64,000 bases of DNA from Bermanella sp036960565 (GTDB taxonomy: Bacteria > Pseudomonadota > Gammaproteobacteria > Pseudomonadales > Oceanobacteraceae), in assembly GCA_036960565.1 (NCBI GenBank), contig JBALXQ010000034.1:1-64000 (forward strand), given 5' to 3'. The translations under genes were made by a program, and so were the position numbers. Shown piece after piece: positions 35,405-44,810 of this stretch (positions are counted from its first letter, which is position 1; the number at the start of each line of letters is the position of its first letter). The notes beneath the pieces were generated by a model. The model was not told where the DNA came from, made no database searches, and was given only the letters and a program-made list of their open reading frames with translations.

Positions 35405-35803
35405 ATGATTGTTCGTCAGTTAAGCGAAGCTGAAAATTCCGATCGTAAAGTGGTTAGTAAGGGTTGGGATTCAACTCGTTTATTGTTAGAAAACGATAAT
35501 ATGGGCTTTTCGTTTCATATCACGACTATTTTCAAAGATGCTGAATTGCCTATGCATTATCAGAATCACTTAGAATCGGTGTTTTGTGTCTCGGGTGAGG
35601 GCAGTATTGAAGATATAGCAACGGGTGAAGTTTATCCCATTACTCCTGGCACAATTTATGTTTTGGATAAAAATGATAAGCACATTTTGCGTGCTACCCA
35701 AGAAATGAAAATGGCTTGTGTATTTAATCCGCCGCTTCATGGTAAAGAAGTACATAACGCCGAAGGCGCTTATGAGCTTGAAGCAGAAGTGATTACCGAT
35801 TAA
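35405..35803 (+). CDS. ectC: L-ectoine synthase, EctC
   Basis: 132 aa cupin enzyme that cyclises N-gamma-acetyl-diaminobutyrate to ectoine. MIVRQLSEAENSDRKVVSKGWDSTRLLL and the metal-binding cupin segment ELPMHYQNHLESVFCVSGEGSIED are diagnostic. AGGAAGT precedes the ATG. No ectoine hydroxylase (ectD) or specialised aspartokinase gene follows, so the operon should yield ectoine only. Confidence 0.97.
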   Translation: MIVRQLSEAENSDRKVVSKGWDSTRLLLENDNMGFSFHITTIFKDAELPMHYQNHLESVFCVSGEGSIEDIATGEVYPITPGTIYVLDKNDKHILRATQEMKMACVFNPPLHGKEVHNAEGAYELEAEVITD

Positions 35804-35834
35804 GTTTAAGCTTACGCTTTACTAACTTATTTCT

Positions 35835-35860
35835 AAAGGCGAGTAACACTCGCCTTTTTT
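35835..35860 (+). terminator. Intrinsic terminator of ectABC
   Basis: AAAGGCGAGT, a short AAC loop, ACTCGCC and six T residues. 32 bp after the ectC stop. Confidence 0.92.
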
Positions 35861-35926
35861 AGGCATGATGTTTATACCAAATTTTTATACAACCTTTTTA
35901 TGCGATCAGATAAGAGCCCATAGATT

Positions 35927-37390
35927 ATGATAATTAGTTTTAGTTTGTTTCTTTCGCTGTTTGTGGCGGTGGGTTTAAGCTCATTCTTTTTCAGTCAGAA
36001 AAACAAACGAGATTATTATTTAGCCAGTGGCCAGGTTCAACCTTTCTTAGTGGGCTTATCTGCAGTGGCCACCAATAACAGTGGATATATGTTTGTGGGC
36101 CTAATGGGCTATGTCTATGCGGTGGGCTTGCAATCAATCTGGTTGATGGTGGGTTGGATTGCTGGAGATTTTATCGCCTCGTCTTTTGTTCATCACCGAT
36201 TGAAAGCTGCCACATTACGTAGCGGTGAAGTTAGCTACGCTGGTGTATTAGGTAATTGGTATGGTCGAAAAAGCGAGGGAAGCGCGTCTGGTGATGGGGC
36301 TCAACCAAACTTACAAAGAATCATTGGTTTATTGTCACTAGTTTTCTTGCTTGCTTATGCTGCGGCGCAATTGGTGGCTGGTGCAAAGGCGTTGCAAGTA
36401 TTGTTGGATGCCCCTGCTTGGGCTGGCGCAGTTATGGGGGCGATTCTAGTGGCCCTTTACTGCTTTGTTGGCGGTATACGCGCGTCGATCTGGACCGATG
36501 CCGCTCAATCGATGGTGATGATTTGTGCCATGGCCATACTGTTTTGGGTTGCCTTAAATGGTATGGGTGGCGTAGAAGCTTCTATCGCACAGATGGCTCA
36601 AATTGATGGTTTTCTTGATTGGTTTCCCAGTGAATTATTATTGCCTGGAGCTGCTGGTGCCATTTTATTTGTGCTGGGTTGGATGTTTGCTGGCTTCTCG
36701 GTTATTGGGCAGCCACATGTGATGGTGCGTTTTATGACGCTCAATTCGGATGACAACTCTGCCTCACAAAGTCGATTTTCAAATATGGCCCGCGCGCGGT
36801 TTTGGTATTACCTGTGGTTTATTTTATTCTGGAGCACAGCCACCGCGGTTGGCATGTTGTCACGCTTGTATTTAACGGATGCAGGCAGTTTTGACAGTGA
36901 GTTGGCATTGCCAACACTGGCGCAACAGTTGTTATCCCCTTACTTAGTAGGTTTGATTTTAGCGGGATTATTTGCTGCCACTTTATCTACCGCCGATTCA
37001 TTGGTACTGGGTTGTTCGGCTGCAATCAGTCACGATATTCTGCCACACAAGATTAATAATACTCAGAGCACCGTCTTAATAAAATTAACCACCGTTGCTG
37101 TGACTGGTTTAGCGTTGCTGTGGGCATTGGTGAATAGCGCCAGTGTATTCGATTTAGTGATACTGGCTTGGTCTGGCCTTGGCAGCGCATTTGGCCCTTT
37201 GCTCTTAGTGCTTTGTTTTGGTGGGCGGCCCACGCAAAATACTTCAATACTCATGGTGCTTTCTGGTATTGCCGTAGCGCTACTGTGGCGCTACTGCGAT
37301 TTACATAACTTGGTCTACGAGGGTGTGCCGGGAATGTTGATGGGGTTCATTGTGTATGGATTACAGAAGCTGGTGAACAGCAAAGGTTAA
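35927..37390 (+). CDS. Sodium:solute symporter (SSS family)
   Basis: 487 aa, about 13 membrane helices, inner membrane. The SSS features include NKRDYYLASGQVQPFLVGLSAVATNNSGYMFVGLMG and LVGLILAGLFAATLSTADSLVLG, close to the PutP type. Located directly behind ectABC but after a terminator, so separately transcribed. The neighbourhood suggests uptake of a compatible solute (ectoine, proline or betaine); the substrate is inference. Confidence 0.88.
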   Translation: MIISFSLFLSLFVAVGLSSFFFSQKNKRDYYLASGQVQPFLVGLSAVATNNSGYMFVGLMGYVYAVGLQSIWLMVGWIAGDFIASSFVHHRLKAATLRSGEVSYAGVLGNWYGRKSEGSASGDGAQPNLQRIIGLLSLVFLLAYAAAQLVAGAKALQVLLDAPAWAGAVMGAILVALYCFVGGIRASIWTDAAQSMVMICAMAILFWVALNGMGGVEASIAQMAQIDGFLDWFPSELLLPGAAGAILFVLGWMFAGFSVIGQPHVMVRFMTLNSDDNSASQSRFSNMARARFWYYLWFILFWSTATAVGMLSRLYLTDAGSFDSELALPTLAQQLLSPYLVGLILAGLFAATLSTADSLVLGCSAAISHDILPHKINNTQSTVLIKLTTVAVTGLALLWALVNSASVFDLVILAWSGLGSAFGPLLLVLCFGGRPTQNTSILMVLSGIAVALLWRYCDLHNLVYEGVPGMLMGFIVYGLQKLVNSKG

Positions 37391-37518
37391 AACCCCTTTG
37401 CCAATCGAGACGCTCAGGGTGGTTTGGGGTGCTCTCTATCTAATTGTGGTCCGCTTAATGTCAACTATGTGTTCTGTGGCGGGCTGTCTTTTAAAAATAA
37501 CACGGAAGTTGCCGCCGG

Positions 37519-38118
37519 TTAATCCAGTAAATCTATACCTAGGCAGTCAAGTAGTCTAACCGCTTCAAAACGGCTAAAAATAGCCCCTTTAATATCGTTG
37601 TTAAATACATCTATGTCGTAATTACTGGCGTCTTCAAAATTCACTTTAGTCAGGCTGGTGCCATTAAATAAGCTAAGGGAAAAGTCACTGTCACTAAAAT
37701 CGGCCTGGTTAAAACTACCATCACGAAAATCCACTTCATGGGCTTTACACTCTTTAATGGTTATCTCTTGTAGGGCTAGACCAAAAAAAGAAGAGTAGCT
37801 GATAGCGCAGTTTTTGAAATTCAATGCGGCAAACGAGGCTATGCTGGGCCAAGTAGCTTTGGTCCAGTCAATGCCCAATACTTTGGAGTTATCAAAATTC
37901 ACGTTTAAAAACCGGCAGTGGTCCACTTTCAGGCTGCTTAAGTTGCAATGATTGAAGCTGCAATCAATAAATTTACACTTGTTAAAGGCGGCATCGCTGA
38001 AGTCGCACTTACTGAAGGTGCAGTCTTCAAACTCTTTGTCCTGAAGCTCTCCGTAAGATAGGTCTATGTCTGTGAAGTGTTGGGACAAGTATAAATCTGT
38101 CTCTGGGTTTAATTCCAT
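37519..38118 (-). CDS. Pentapeptide-repeat protein (McbG/Qnr-like)
   Basis: 199 aa, nearly all A(D/N)LXX-type pentapeptides (DKEFEDCTFSKCDFSDAAFNKCKFIDCSF and onward), giving a right-handed quadrilateral beta helix. The break around residues 90-100 and the C-terminal FEAVRLLDCLGIDLLD resemble the layout of Qnr/McbG proteins, which mimic DNA and bind gyrase. Whether this one protects gyrase cannot be told from sequence. No signal peptide. Confidence 0.85.
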   Translation of the reverse strand: MELNPETDLYLSQHFTDIDLSYGELQDKEFEDCTFSKCDFSDAAFNKCKFIDCSFNHCNLSSLKVDHCRFLNVNFDNSKVLGIDWTKATWPSIASFAALNFKNCAISYSSFFGLALQEITIKECKAHEVDFRDGSFNQADFSDSDFSLSLFNGTSLTKVNFEDASNYDIDVFNNDIKGAIFSRFEAVRLLDCLGIDLLD

Positions 38119-38566
38119 TTTCTGCCTAAATCCTAGTGTTGTAACTTAGTGAGGGTAGGGTCTATTTGGGTGGACCTTAATGCTATATGCAGCTTAGATA
38201 GGGTTTTCTATAGGCTGTGTTGCTTAAGAGGATGGAGTTTAGCGTATTTTATTAACCGTGTTTCGTTTTCAGGCTTGTAGTGGGGGATTCAAGAGGCGCT
38301 TGAAGTGGTTTTACGCTTATCGATGGTGTCACCAATTGGGCTTTAGTTTATTCGAGTTTTAGCAAGTCGGGGCATTGAATTTGAAGAGGAGGTCCTTATT
38401 TTAGCTAAAATTAAGCATGGGTCTGGCTTTAGGGGTGTCTATACTGATGTTTAATGGCTAATGCGTGTCAGGTCCGGCTTATTCGGTGGCGGATGAATGG
38501 CAGATCCGCTAAGCTGCACGCCCGCCAAAAGGCGGACCGCAAAAACAGCCCCACAAGAGAGATTCT
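38119..38566. other. Intergenic region upstream of the rhlE leader
   Basis: About 450 bp with no credible gene. Small hairpins at 38499-38519 (GCGGAT, ATCCGC) and 38522-38535 (CCGCC, GGCGG) lie just before the leader and could be part of a structured 5' UTR. Confidence 0.45.
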
Positions 38567-38659
38567 ATGCGCCTTACAGTTTTAGATTTAACGGTTTACA
38601 CCGTAAATCTTGCAAGGTTTCACAAAGCCATCTCCCTTCACGATAGAGAGATTTTATGA
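38567..38659 (+). CDS. Leader peptide coupled to rhlE (30 aa)
   Basis: ATG 38567 with AAGAGAGATT upstream opens a 30-codon frame (MRLTVLDLTVYTVNLARFHK and so on) whose TGA overlaps the rhlE ATG in ATGA. The DNA around both starts is similar (GAGAGATTYTATG), as though the start region were duplicated. A hairpin at 38584-38608 (GATTTAACGGT, ACCGTAAATC) lies inside. This looks like a translational-coupling or attenuation leader; no independent evidence of translation. Confidence 0.5.
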   Translation: MRLTVLDLTVYTVNLARFHKAISLHDREIL

Positions 38660-40098
38660 GCTTTGACACCCTGGGTTTATCTGTAGAAATCCTAAATGCC
38701 GTCACCAAACAAGGTTATACCAAACCTTCTCCCATTCAAGAGCAGGCAATTCCTGCTGTTTTGGCTGGTAAAGATGTAATGGCTGCCGCCCAAACCGGTA
38801 CCGGCAAAACTGCTGGCTTTACCTTACCGATATTGCAAATTCTATCCAAGGGTCAGCCGGCTCAAAACAATCAGGCCAGGGCGTTAATATTGACCCCAAC
38901 CCGTGAATTGGCAGCTCAAGTTGCCGATAACGTCGCTAAGTACAGTGAAAATTTACCGCTTAAGAGCGCTGTCGTATTTGGTGGTGTAAAGATTAATCCG
39001 CAAATGATGAAACTGCGCAACGGTGTTGATGTACTGGTGGCTACACCTGGTCGTTTGATGGATCTTTACAACCAAAGGGCTGTAAATTTTAAGCACTTAG
39101 AAGTATTAGTATTGGATGAAGCTGATCGCATGCTGGATATGGGCTTTATTCACGATATTAAAAAAATACTGGCGCTACTGCCTAAGCAACGTCAAAACCT
39201 TTTGTTTTCAGCTACGTTTTCAGATGAAATTCGCCGACTTGCCAAAACCATGGTGAATAACCCGGTTGAGATATCGGTTGCGGCACCAAATAGTACAGCA
39301 ACCCGAGTTGAGCAGTTTATTTACCCAGTGGATAAAAAACAAAAACCTAACTTGTTAACCCAATTGATTGAAGATAACGATTGGCAACAGGTTCTGGTCT
39401 TTAGCCGCACTAAGCATGGTGCCAATAAGCTAACCAAATTTTTAGAAGGGCATAATATTCCCGCTGCTGCTATTCACGGTAATAAAAGCCAGGGTGCGCG
39501 TACCCGTGCTTTGGCCGATTTTAAAGCCGGTAGTGTGCGTGTGCTAGTGGCCACTGATATTGCCGCTCGTGGCATAGACATTGACCAATTACCTCAGGTG
39601 GTGAATTTCGATTTGCCTAATGTTGCCGAAGACTATGTGCATCGTATTGGTCGTACCGGGCGCGCGGGCGCTTCAGGGCAGGCGGTTTCTTTGGTTAGCC
39701 ATGATGAATTTAAAGAGCTTAGCGCCATTGAACGTTTAATTGGTCGGGTTTTAGATCGCGAATACATAGTGGGCTTTGAGCCGGTAAATCAGTTGCCAGA
39801 ATCCCGTTTGGATACTCGTCCAATTAAAGCGAATAAGCCTAAGAGATCTAACAATAACCCAGGTCACCAAGATGGTCAGCGCTCCGGCGAAAACCACCGT
39901 GGTCATAAACCTGCGGGCAAGAACAAGAAACACATTGCTGGGGCGTCGGGTTCTGATAACAAGCGACCAGCGAATAGAAAACCTAAAGCCGCTAACTCAG
40001 GTAATGGCCAAAGCCAGGCCAAAAACGGACCGTCACGCAGAACCGTGAGTGGTTCAAGTGATGCGGGCAGCGGTAAGAAGTCCAGCATTATGATGTAG
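38656..40098 (+). CDS. rhlE: ATP-dependent RNA helicase RhlE
   Basis: 480 aa DEAD-box helicase. Q motif (GYTKPSPIQEQAIP), Walker A (AAQTGTGKT), PTRELA, DEAD (LDEADRMLDMGF), SAT, and C-terminal ARGIDIDQLP and HRIGRTGRAG are all intact. The basic low-complexity tail (KPAGKNKKH, NRKPKAANSGN) is the RhlE type and binds RNA. Functions in ribosome maturation and cold adaptation. Translation probably couples to the leader ORF. Confidence 0.95.
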   Translation: MSFDTLGLSVEILNAVTKQGYTKPSPIQEQAIPAVLAGKDVMAAAQTGTGKTAGFTLPILQILSKGQPAQNNQARALILTPTRELAAQVADNVAKYSENLPLKSAVVFGGVKINPQMMKLRNGVDVLVATPGRLMDLYNQRAVNFKHLEVLVLDEADRMLDMGFIHDIKKILALLPKQRQNLLFSATFSDEIRRLAKTMVNNPVEISVAAPNSTATRVEQFIYPVDKKQKPNLLTQLIEDNDWQQVLVFSRTKHGANKLTKFLEGHNIPAAAIHGNKSQGARTRALADFKAGSVRVLVATDIAARGIDIDQLPQVVNFDLPNVAEDYVHRIGRTGRAGASGQAVSLVSHDEFKELSAIERLIGRVLDREYIVGFEPVNQLPESRLDTRPIKANKPKRSNNNPGHQDGQRSGENHRGHKPAGKNKKHIAGASGSDNKRPANRKPKAANSGNGQSQAKNGPSRRTVSGSSDAGSGKKSSIMM

Positions 40099-40106
40099 CG
40101 ATGTTG

Positions 40107-40141
40107 ATCGCTGAATGCCTCAGGTAGAGACATTCGGCGAT
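40107..40141 (+). terminator. Hairpin after rhlE
   Basis: ATCGCTGAATG and CATTCGGCGAT pair with one G-T wobble around 13 bases, eight bases past the rhlE stop. No T run follows, so it may act as an mRNA end stabiliser rather than an intrinsic terminator. Confidence 0.5.
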
Positions 40142-40249
40142 TAAGCCAGATAGCAGCATGATTAAATGGATTTTTCTTTGTTGTCTATACTTGATAAAAT
40201 ATTAGACCATCGGCTATTACATGATTTTTTAATCTGTCGCTGACAGGAA

Positions 40250-40271
40250 AAAACCACAGGTGTGTGGTTTT
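40250..40271 (+). promoter_or_regulatory. Hairpin directly before the GGDEF-EAL gene
   Basis: AAAACCACA and TGTGGTTTT pair perfectly around GGTG. It ends 8 bases before the possible GTG start (40280) and 23 before the ATG (40295), so in the mRNA it could mask the ribosome site, or it could terminate upstream transcription. Confidence 0.5.
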
Positions 40272-40279
40272 AAAATTGA

Positions 40280-43200
40280 GTGGTCGAAGTTGGAATGTAT
40301 TTAGATAATTTTCAGGTAAAAGTTAACGCACAGGTGCCAATTATATTTTTGGTGGTCTTGCTTCCTATTGCCTTTTTTAACAGCTCGCTTTTCCATTCTT
40401 TAGTTGAAGGTTTTGCCATTATTGTGGCAATACTGACTTTTGTGGTGGCCTTTAATACTTACCCGTTTTCACAGTCTCATTTCTTAATGTTTATTGGTTG
40501 TGGCTATTTTTGGGTGGGAATATTGGACTTCTGTCACGCCACCACGTTTTCAAATCACGAGATTCTCCCCTCTGCCAACGAAGGCACCACCATACAATTT
40601 TGGATGGCGGCTCGGCTATTAGAGGCCTTTATTTTGCTGGGTTTCACCAGCTTTATGAATGTCAGGATTCGAACCCCTTTTCTTTTTTGGGGTTTAGGCT
40701 GCATTTTCTTTTTGGTCTCACTGTTAATTTTAATGGGGTGGGCACCTTCTTTATACGATGATTCCAACGGATTAACGACCACTAAGATTATTGGCGAATA
40801 CCTAGTAGTGGCCATTCTAATCTTGGCTGGTAAGCGGGTTTGGGATCGGCGCCAAGAGTTTAATGCTTCTGTTTATCGACTCTTAATGATTTCTATTGGC
40901 CTGACTATGGCCGCTGAAATGGCTTTTACTTTGTATACCAGTCTTTCCGGTATCACCATTATTGTGGGGCACATTTTTAAACTAATGTCTTACTGGGCCA
41001 TTTATGTGGCTCTGGTAGAAAGCACGCTTACTCAACCGTTTAAGTCTTTAACCCTAAGTTCCGATACCTTTAATGCCTTACCTGACGCCATTGTGGCAGT
41101 GAGCCGGGAAGGGGAGATATTGCATGCCAATCAGTCAGCCAGAGATGCTTCTAATGGCATTGAAGAGACTTTGGGCTTGCAAGTGCATGACGTGTTCCAT
41201 TCCAAGCAATTTTCAGCTCACGACTGCCCCATTTGCCGCTCTATCTACCAAAAAGATCCCATTCATTACCAGGAAATTTCTTTAGACGATAAGTGGTATG
41301 CCATTACTCTTACCCCTATTAATTATCAGGGGCAAGATAGCGTAGTGCTGCATGTGTGTCGGGATATTACCCTGCATAAGGAAACCACTTCGCAATACCA
41401 TACAGCCAATCGTTTATACACGGTGCTGCGTTTAACCAATAAAGCCATCATTAGTAGTCGTACCAAGGAGGAATTACTAGATTCTATTTGTCATATTGCG
41501 GTTAAACACGGTGGCTTTTCAATGGCTTGGATTGGCATGATTGAAGGCAATGATGTGGTGCCGGTGAGTTCTGCTGGGGACTCTAATCACTACCTAACCG
41601 GTATTAATGTGCGTGTTGATAATTCGGAATACGCCCGTGGTCCAGTGGGGGTATGTGGTAAAACGGGTGAAGTAGCCTTTGTCAATAATATGGAATTGGA
41701 CAGTACATTTGCACCTTGGCGCCGAGCAGCTTTAGCGTGTGGCTTTCATTCTTTAGCGGTGATTCCTGTTATTCAAGACGGAAAAACCATTGGCGTGTTT
41801 GCCATTTACTCAAGTGAAGTAGATGCCTTTGATACTCAAATTCTTGAGCTGTTGTCTAGCTTAAGTGACGACATCAACAGTGTCGTTAGTTACATACAGG
41901 CTGAAGAGAAGCGAAAAATTGCTGAAGCCAAACTTAAGCAATTGCACCTTGCTATTGAGCAAAGTAAAAGTGCCATTGCTATCTCTGATATTAGGGGCAA
42001 GATCGAATACATAAATCCGTATTATTCCCACCTAACGGGCTACCTTGAAAGCGAAGTACTGTCGCAGAACATAGATAGGTTTTCGCGGGCATTGGTGGCG
42101 GAACAAGAAGTATTACAGCAATGTTGGCGCCAAGTGCTAGATGGGCATGATTGGAATGGAGAGGTCATGTGCTTGAAGAAAGACGGTGAGCCTTATTGGG
42201 CGCTGTTTTCGGTCTCGCCTATTTTTTCTGGCAGTGTGATTACTCATATCATTTGGACTTCTAAAGATAATACCGAGCTTCACGAAGCCCATGAAACCAT
42301 TAGTCAGTTAGCCTATTACGATGCCTTAACCGGTTTGCCCAACCGCAGGCTTTATCATGATCGTTTTCAACTGGCTATTAGCGCTGCGAAGTGTCATCGA
42401 ACAAGACTGGCCTTGTTGTTCTTGGACTTAGATAACTTCAAAGGTATTAATGATTCGTGGGGTCATGAATTTGGTGATCAGTTGCTAAAACATGTGGCCA
42501 TTATCTTGAATGATAGCGTTCGAGAGCTGGATACCGTGGCACGTTTAGGCGGGGATGAATTTTGCATTATCATTAACGATGTTGAAGATAACGCTGACAT
42601 CATTCACATTGCCGATAATATTCTCACTGCGTTGAATAAGCAGGCGGAAATCAAAGGTCGAGATATAAATATTACCACCAGTATCGGTATTAGTTTGTAT
42701 CCTGATGATGGCGTAGAGGCGACTGATTTAATTAAATGTGCCGACATGGCCATGTATCATGCCAAGGAAAAGGGTAAAAATAATTTCCAGTTCTTCGAAG
42801 AATTCTTGAATGTGAATGCGCAAAAACGTTTGGAGTTTGAGCGTAAAATTAAAGATGCTCATAACCATGATGAATTTCAAATGTATTATCAGCCTCAATT
42901 CGACATGGTCAGTGGTGAGCTTATTGGGGTGGAGGCATTAATTCGTTGGCTAGACGATGGGCGAGTGGTTTTGCCCAGTGAATTTATTCCTATTTCGGAA
43001 GAGTCTTCATTAATTAATGATTTGGGACGATGGGTGGTTAATCGGGCTTGTCATGAATTTAAGGGGCTGCTGGACGATGGTTTTCCTGAGGTTAAGCTCG
43101 CCATTAATATTTCAGCCAATCAATTTCAGCAGGCGGATGAACTGCTGGAGACAATAGAAAAGGCTCTGCAATCCTCTGGTTTGCCTGGCCATTTAATGCA

Positions 43201-43594
43201 GTTAGAGCTAACTGAGAGTGCCTTAATTGATGATGTTAAGGAGGCGATTGCTATCATTGAAGTCTTAAAGGCAAAAGACATTACGTTTGCTATAGACGAT
43301 TTTGGCACAGGTTATTCTTCGTTAAGTTATTTAAAAGTATTTCCAGTAGATTTGATAAAAATAGATCAAAGCTTTGTTCATGATATTGAGAATGACGCAA
43401 ATAATCGCACAATAATTAGTGCTATTACGGTGATGGCTCATGAGTTGGGGTTTAAGGTTTTGGCTGAAGGGGTGGAAACGCAACAACAGTTGGATCAGCT
43501 TCAGCAGTACAAGTGTGATTATGTTCAGGGTTATCACTATGCAGCGCCCATGGCTGCTACAGATTTGTTAACGCTATATAAGCCAGCTCATTGA
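40280..43594 (+). CDS. MASE3-PAS-GAF-PAS-GGDEF-EAL protein
   Basis: 1104 aa. Seven or eight membrane helices of MASE3 type (about 15-260), PAS (265-365), GAF (385-540), PAS (555-670), GGDEF domain with intact RLGGDEF (757-761) and the inhibitory I-site RELD five residues before it, then EAL domain with GVEALIRWL (885-887). Both the cyclase and phosphodiesterase signatures for c-di-GMP are preserved, so direction may depend on the sensor. Inner membrane. The start may be GTG 40280 or ATG 40295. Monocistronic. Confidence 0.92.
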   Translation: MVEVGMYLDNFQVKVNAQVPIIFLVVLLPIAFFNSSLFHSLVEGFAIIVAILTFVVAFNTYPFSQSHFLMFIGCGYFWVGILDFCHATTFSNHEILPSANEGTTIQFWMAARLLEAFILLGFTSFMNVRIRTPFLFWGLGCIFFLVSLLILMGWAPSLYDDSNGLTTTKIIGEYLVVAILILAGKRVWDRRQEFNASVYRLLMISIGLTMAAEMAFTLYTSLSGITIIVGHIFKLMSYWAIYVALVESTLTQPFKSLTLSSDTFNALPDAIVAVSREGEILHANQSARDASNGIEETLGLQVHDVFHSKQFSAHDCPICRSIYQKDPIHYQEISLDDKWYAITLTPINYQGQDSVVLHVCRDITLHKETTSQYHTANRLYTVLRLTNKAIISSRTKEELLDSICHIAVKHGGFSMAWIGMIEGNDVVPVSSAGDSNHYLTGINVRVDNSEYARGPVGVCGKTGEVAFVNNMELDSTFAPWRRAALACGFHSLAVIPVIQDGKTIGVFAIYSSEVDAFDTQILELLSSLSDDINSVVSYIQAEEKRKIAEAKLKQLHLAIEQSKSAIAISDIRGKIEYINPYYSHLTGYLESEVLSQNIDRFSRALVAEQEVLQQCWRQVLDGHDWNGEVMCLKKDGEPYWALFSVSPIFSGSVITHIIWTSKDNTELHEAHETISQLAYYDALTGLPNRRLYHDRFQLAISAAKCHRTRLALLFLDLDNFKGINDSWGHEFGDQLLKHVAIILNDSVRELDTVARLGGDEFCIIINDVEDNADIIHIADNILTALNKQAEIKGRDINITTSIGISLYPDDGVEATDLIKCADMAMYHAKEKGKNNFQFFEEFLNVNAQKRLEFERKIKDAHNHDEFQMYYQPQFDMVSGELIGVEALIRWLDDGRVVLPSEFIPISEESSLINDLGRWVVNRACHEFKGLLDDGFPEVKLAINISANQFQQADELLETIEKALQSSGLPGHLMQLELTESALIDDVKEAIAIIEVLKAKDITFAIDDFGTGYSSLSYLKVFPVDLIKIDQSFVHDIENDANNRTIISAITVMAHELGFKVLAEGVETQQQLDQLQQYKCDYVQGYHYAAPMAATDLLTLYKPAH

Positions 43595-43637
43595 ATACAA
43601 AAAATAGTGGGCTGGTTTATATTAACTATATGATTAA

Positions 43638-44669
43638 TTAGAAATAATAATTTTTTTCTGCCGCTCTATTACGCTTTACGTATCGTCTTAACCCATACCC
43701 TTTGTTTTTCTTAATGAGTAATAACTCTTCTAGGCGCTTTTGAGCTTTAAAGGTATTCATGGCTTCAAGGGCGTAGCCTGGCTCTGCTTCACTGGCAATC
43801 TTCATGTGCTGTATCGCTTGATCCAGTTTCTTCTTTCCATACATATATAGTAAGGCTTGTGCATATTCTATATGGACAGTTGGTAAGTTTTTATCCTGTG
43901 TTAGGGCTTTAAAGTAATATTTCTCAATGCTTTCATCGTTGGCACCAAATGCTAAGCGCCCCATTAGCTTGCCTAGTTTACGGACAATGCCCGCATCGAT
44001 GGAGCCTCGTGCGGCCAGCACAAATATGTTGTTGGGTTCATCGGCGTTTAGTTCGGCTAGGGTCAGGAGCATCTTATTTAAATAGTCGCGAGCTACCACC
44101 ACGGGCATGGAAAGTTCTTCGCTGAGTCTGGCCATGGAAAAGAAGGCAAAAAAGCGGGTCATGCTGTCGTATCGGGTAAGGCTGGAGGATAACTGATGGC
44201 GGTTAAGCACGTCTTCCCATAAAGCGTGGCGTTTATCATCATTAGTTTCCAGTCTGGAGGCATAAGTGGCTTGAGCGTAAAAGGCAACGCAATGGCCAAT
44301 GGGTCCTAGGCTGTATCCAAGTTGGGTGGCTTTTTGAAAATTCCCTTCAAAGAAGGCAATCCAGGCCAGTTGCAGGGTGCTGGCTACCTGATTTATAGAT
44401 TGATATTGGGGGATGGATGCCTTTAGCTTGGGGTTTTTAGCCAGTAGTTGTGCGATAAATCTGGCATCGGGAAAAGGGTAATGGGTTGCTCGGTGTAGGT
44501 GCTGCCAGTTTTGTTTTAAGCTGGCAGGGGTTTGCAGGAAGCTCTTTTTTTCAAATGGAAAGGCCCGCCAATTACTCTGGTAAATTAATTGGCTATCTCC
44601 CTTGTCCTGGCTTAGGCAGAGTGGCGCCAGCATTGAGAGCGTCAAAACCCAGAGGGTTGCTTTCATCAT
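43638..44669 (-). CDS. Secreted alpha-helical repeat protein (hypothetical)
   Basis: 343 aa with a signal peptide (ATLWVLTLSMLAPLCLS). The rest is all-helical with TPR-like pairs (for example FEGNFQKATQLGYSLGPIG and YKALTQD-type spacing near YYFKALTQDKNLPTVHIEYAQALLYMYGKKKLDQAIQHM). Probably a periplasmic tetratricopeptide-like protein. No enzyme motif. Family not recognised. Confidence 0.7.
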   Translation of the reverse strand: MMKATLWVLTLSMLAPLCLSQDKGDSQLIYQSNWRAFPFEKKSFLQTPASLKQNWQHLHRATHYPFPDARFIAQLLAKNPKLKASIPQYQSINQVASTLQLAWIAFFEGNFQKATQLGYSLGPIGHCVAFYAQATYASRLETNDDKRHALWEDVLNRHQLSSSLTRYDSMTRFFAFFSMARLSEELSMPVVVARDYLNKMLLTLAELNADEPNNIFVLAARGSIDAGIVRKLGKLMGRLAFGANDESIEKYYFKALTQDKNLPTVHIEYAQALLYMYGKKKLDQAIQHMKIASEAEPGYALEAMNTFKAQKRLEELLLIKKNKGYGLRRYVKRNRAAEKNYYF

Positions 44670-44810
44670 TATTAGAATCCTTCCCTTGCCTGTTAAATGC
44701 CTTCCAGACTATTTAAATAGTGGCTTTAGGGCATTGGCATAGAAAAAGAACGTGGCTGTCATTTCGGTAAACTTTTGTATTAATGTTGGCTAGTTTTTAT
44801 TTGACTCAAA

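Noticed and set aside
37519..38118. Quinolone-resistance determinant
   Set aside because: The fold and C-terminus resemble Qnr/McbG, but loop residues needed for gyrase protection cannot be judged, and related chromosomal proteins are common.
40100..40290. c-di-GMP riboswitch before the GGDEF-EAL gene
   Set aside because: The conserved GEMM core bases could not be found; only simple hairpins are present.
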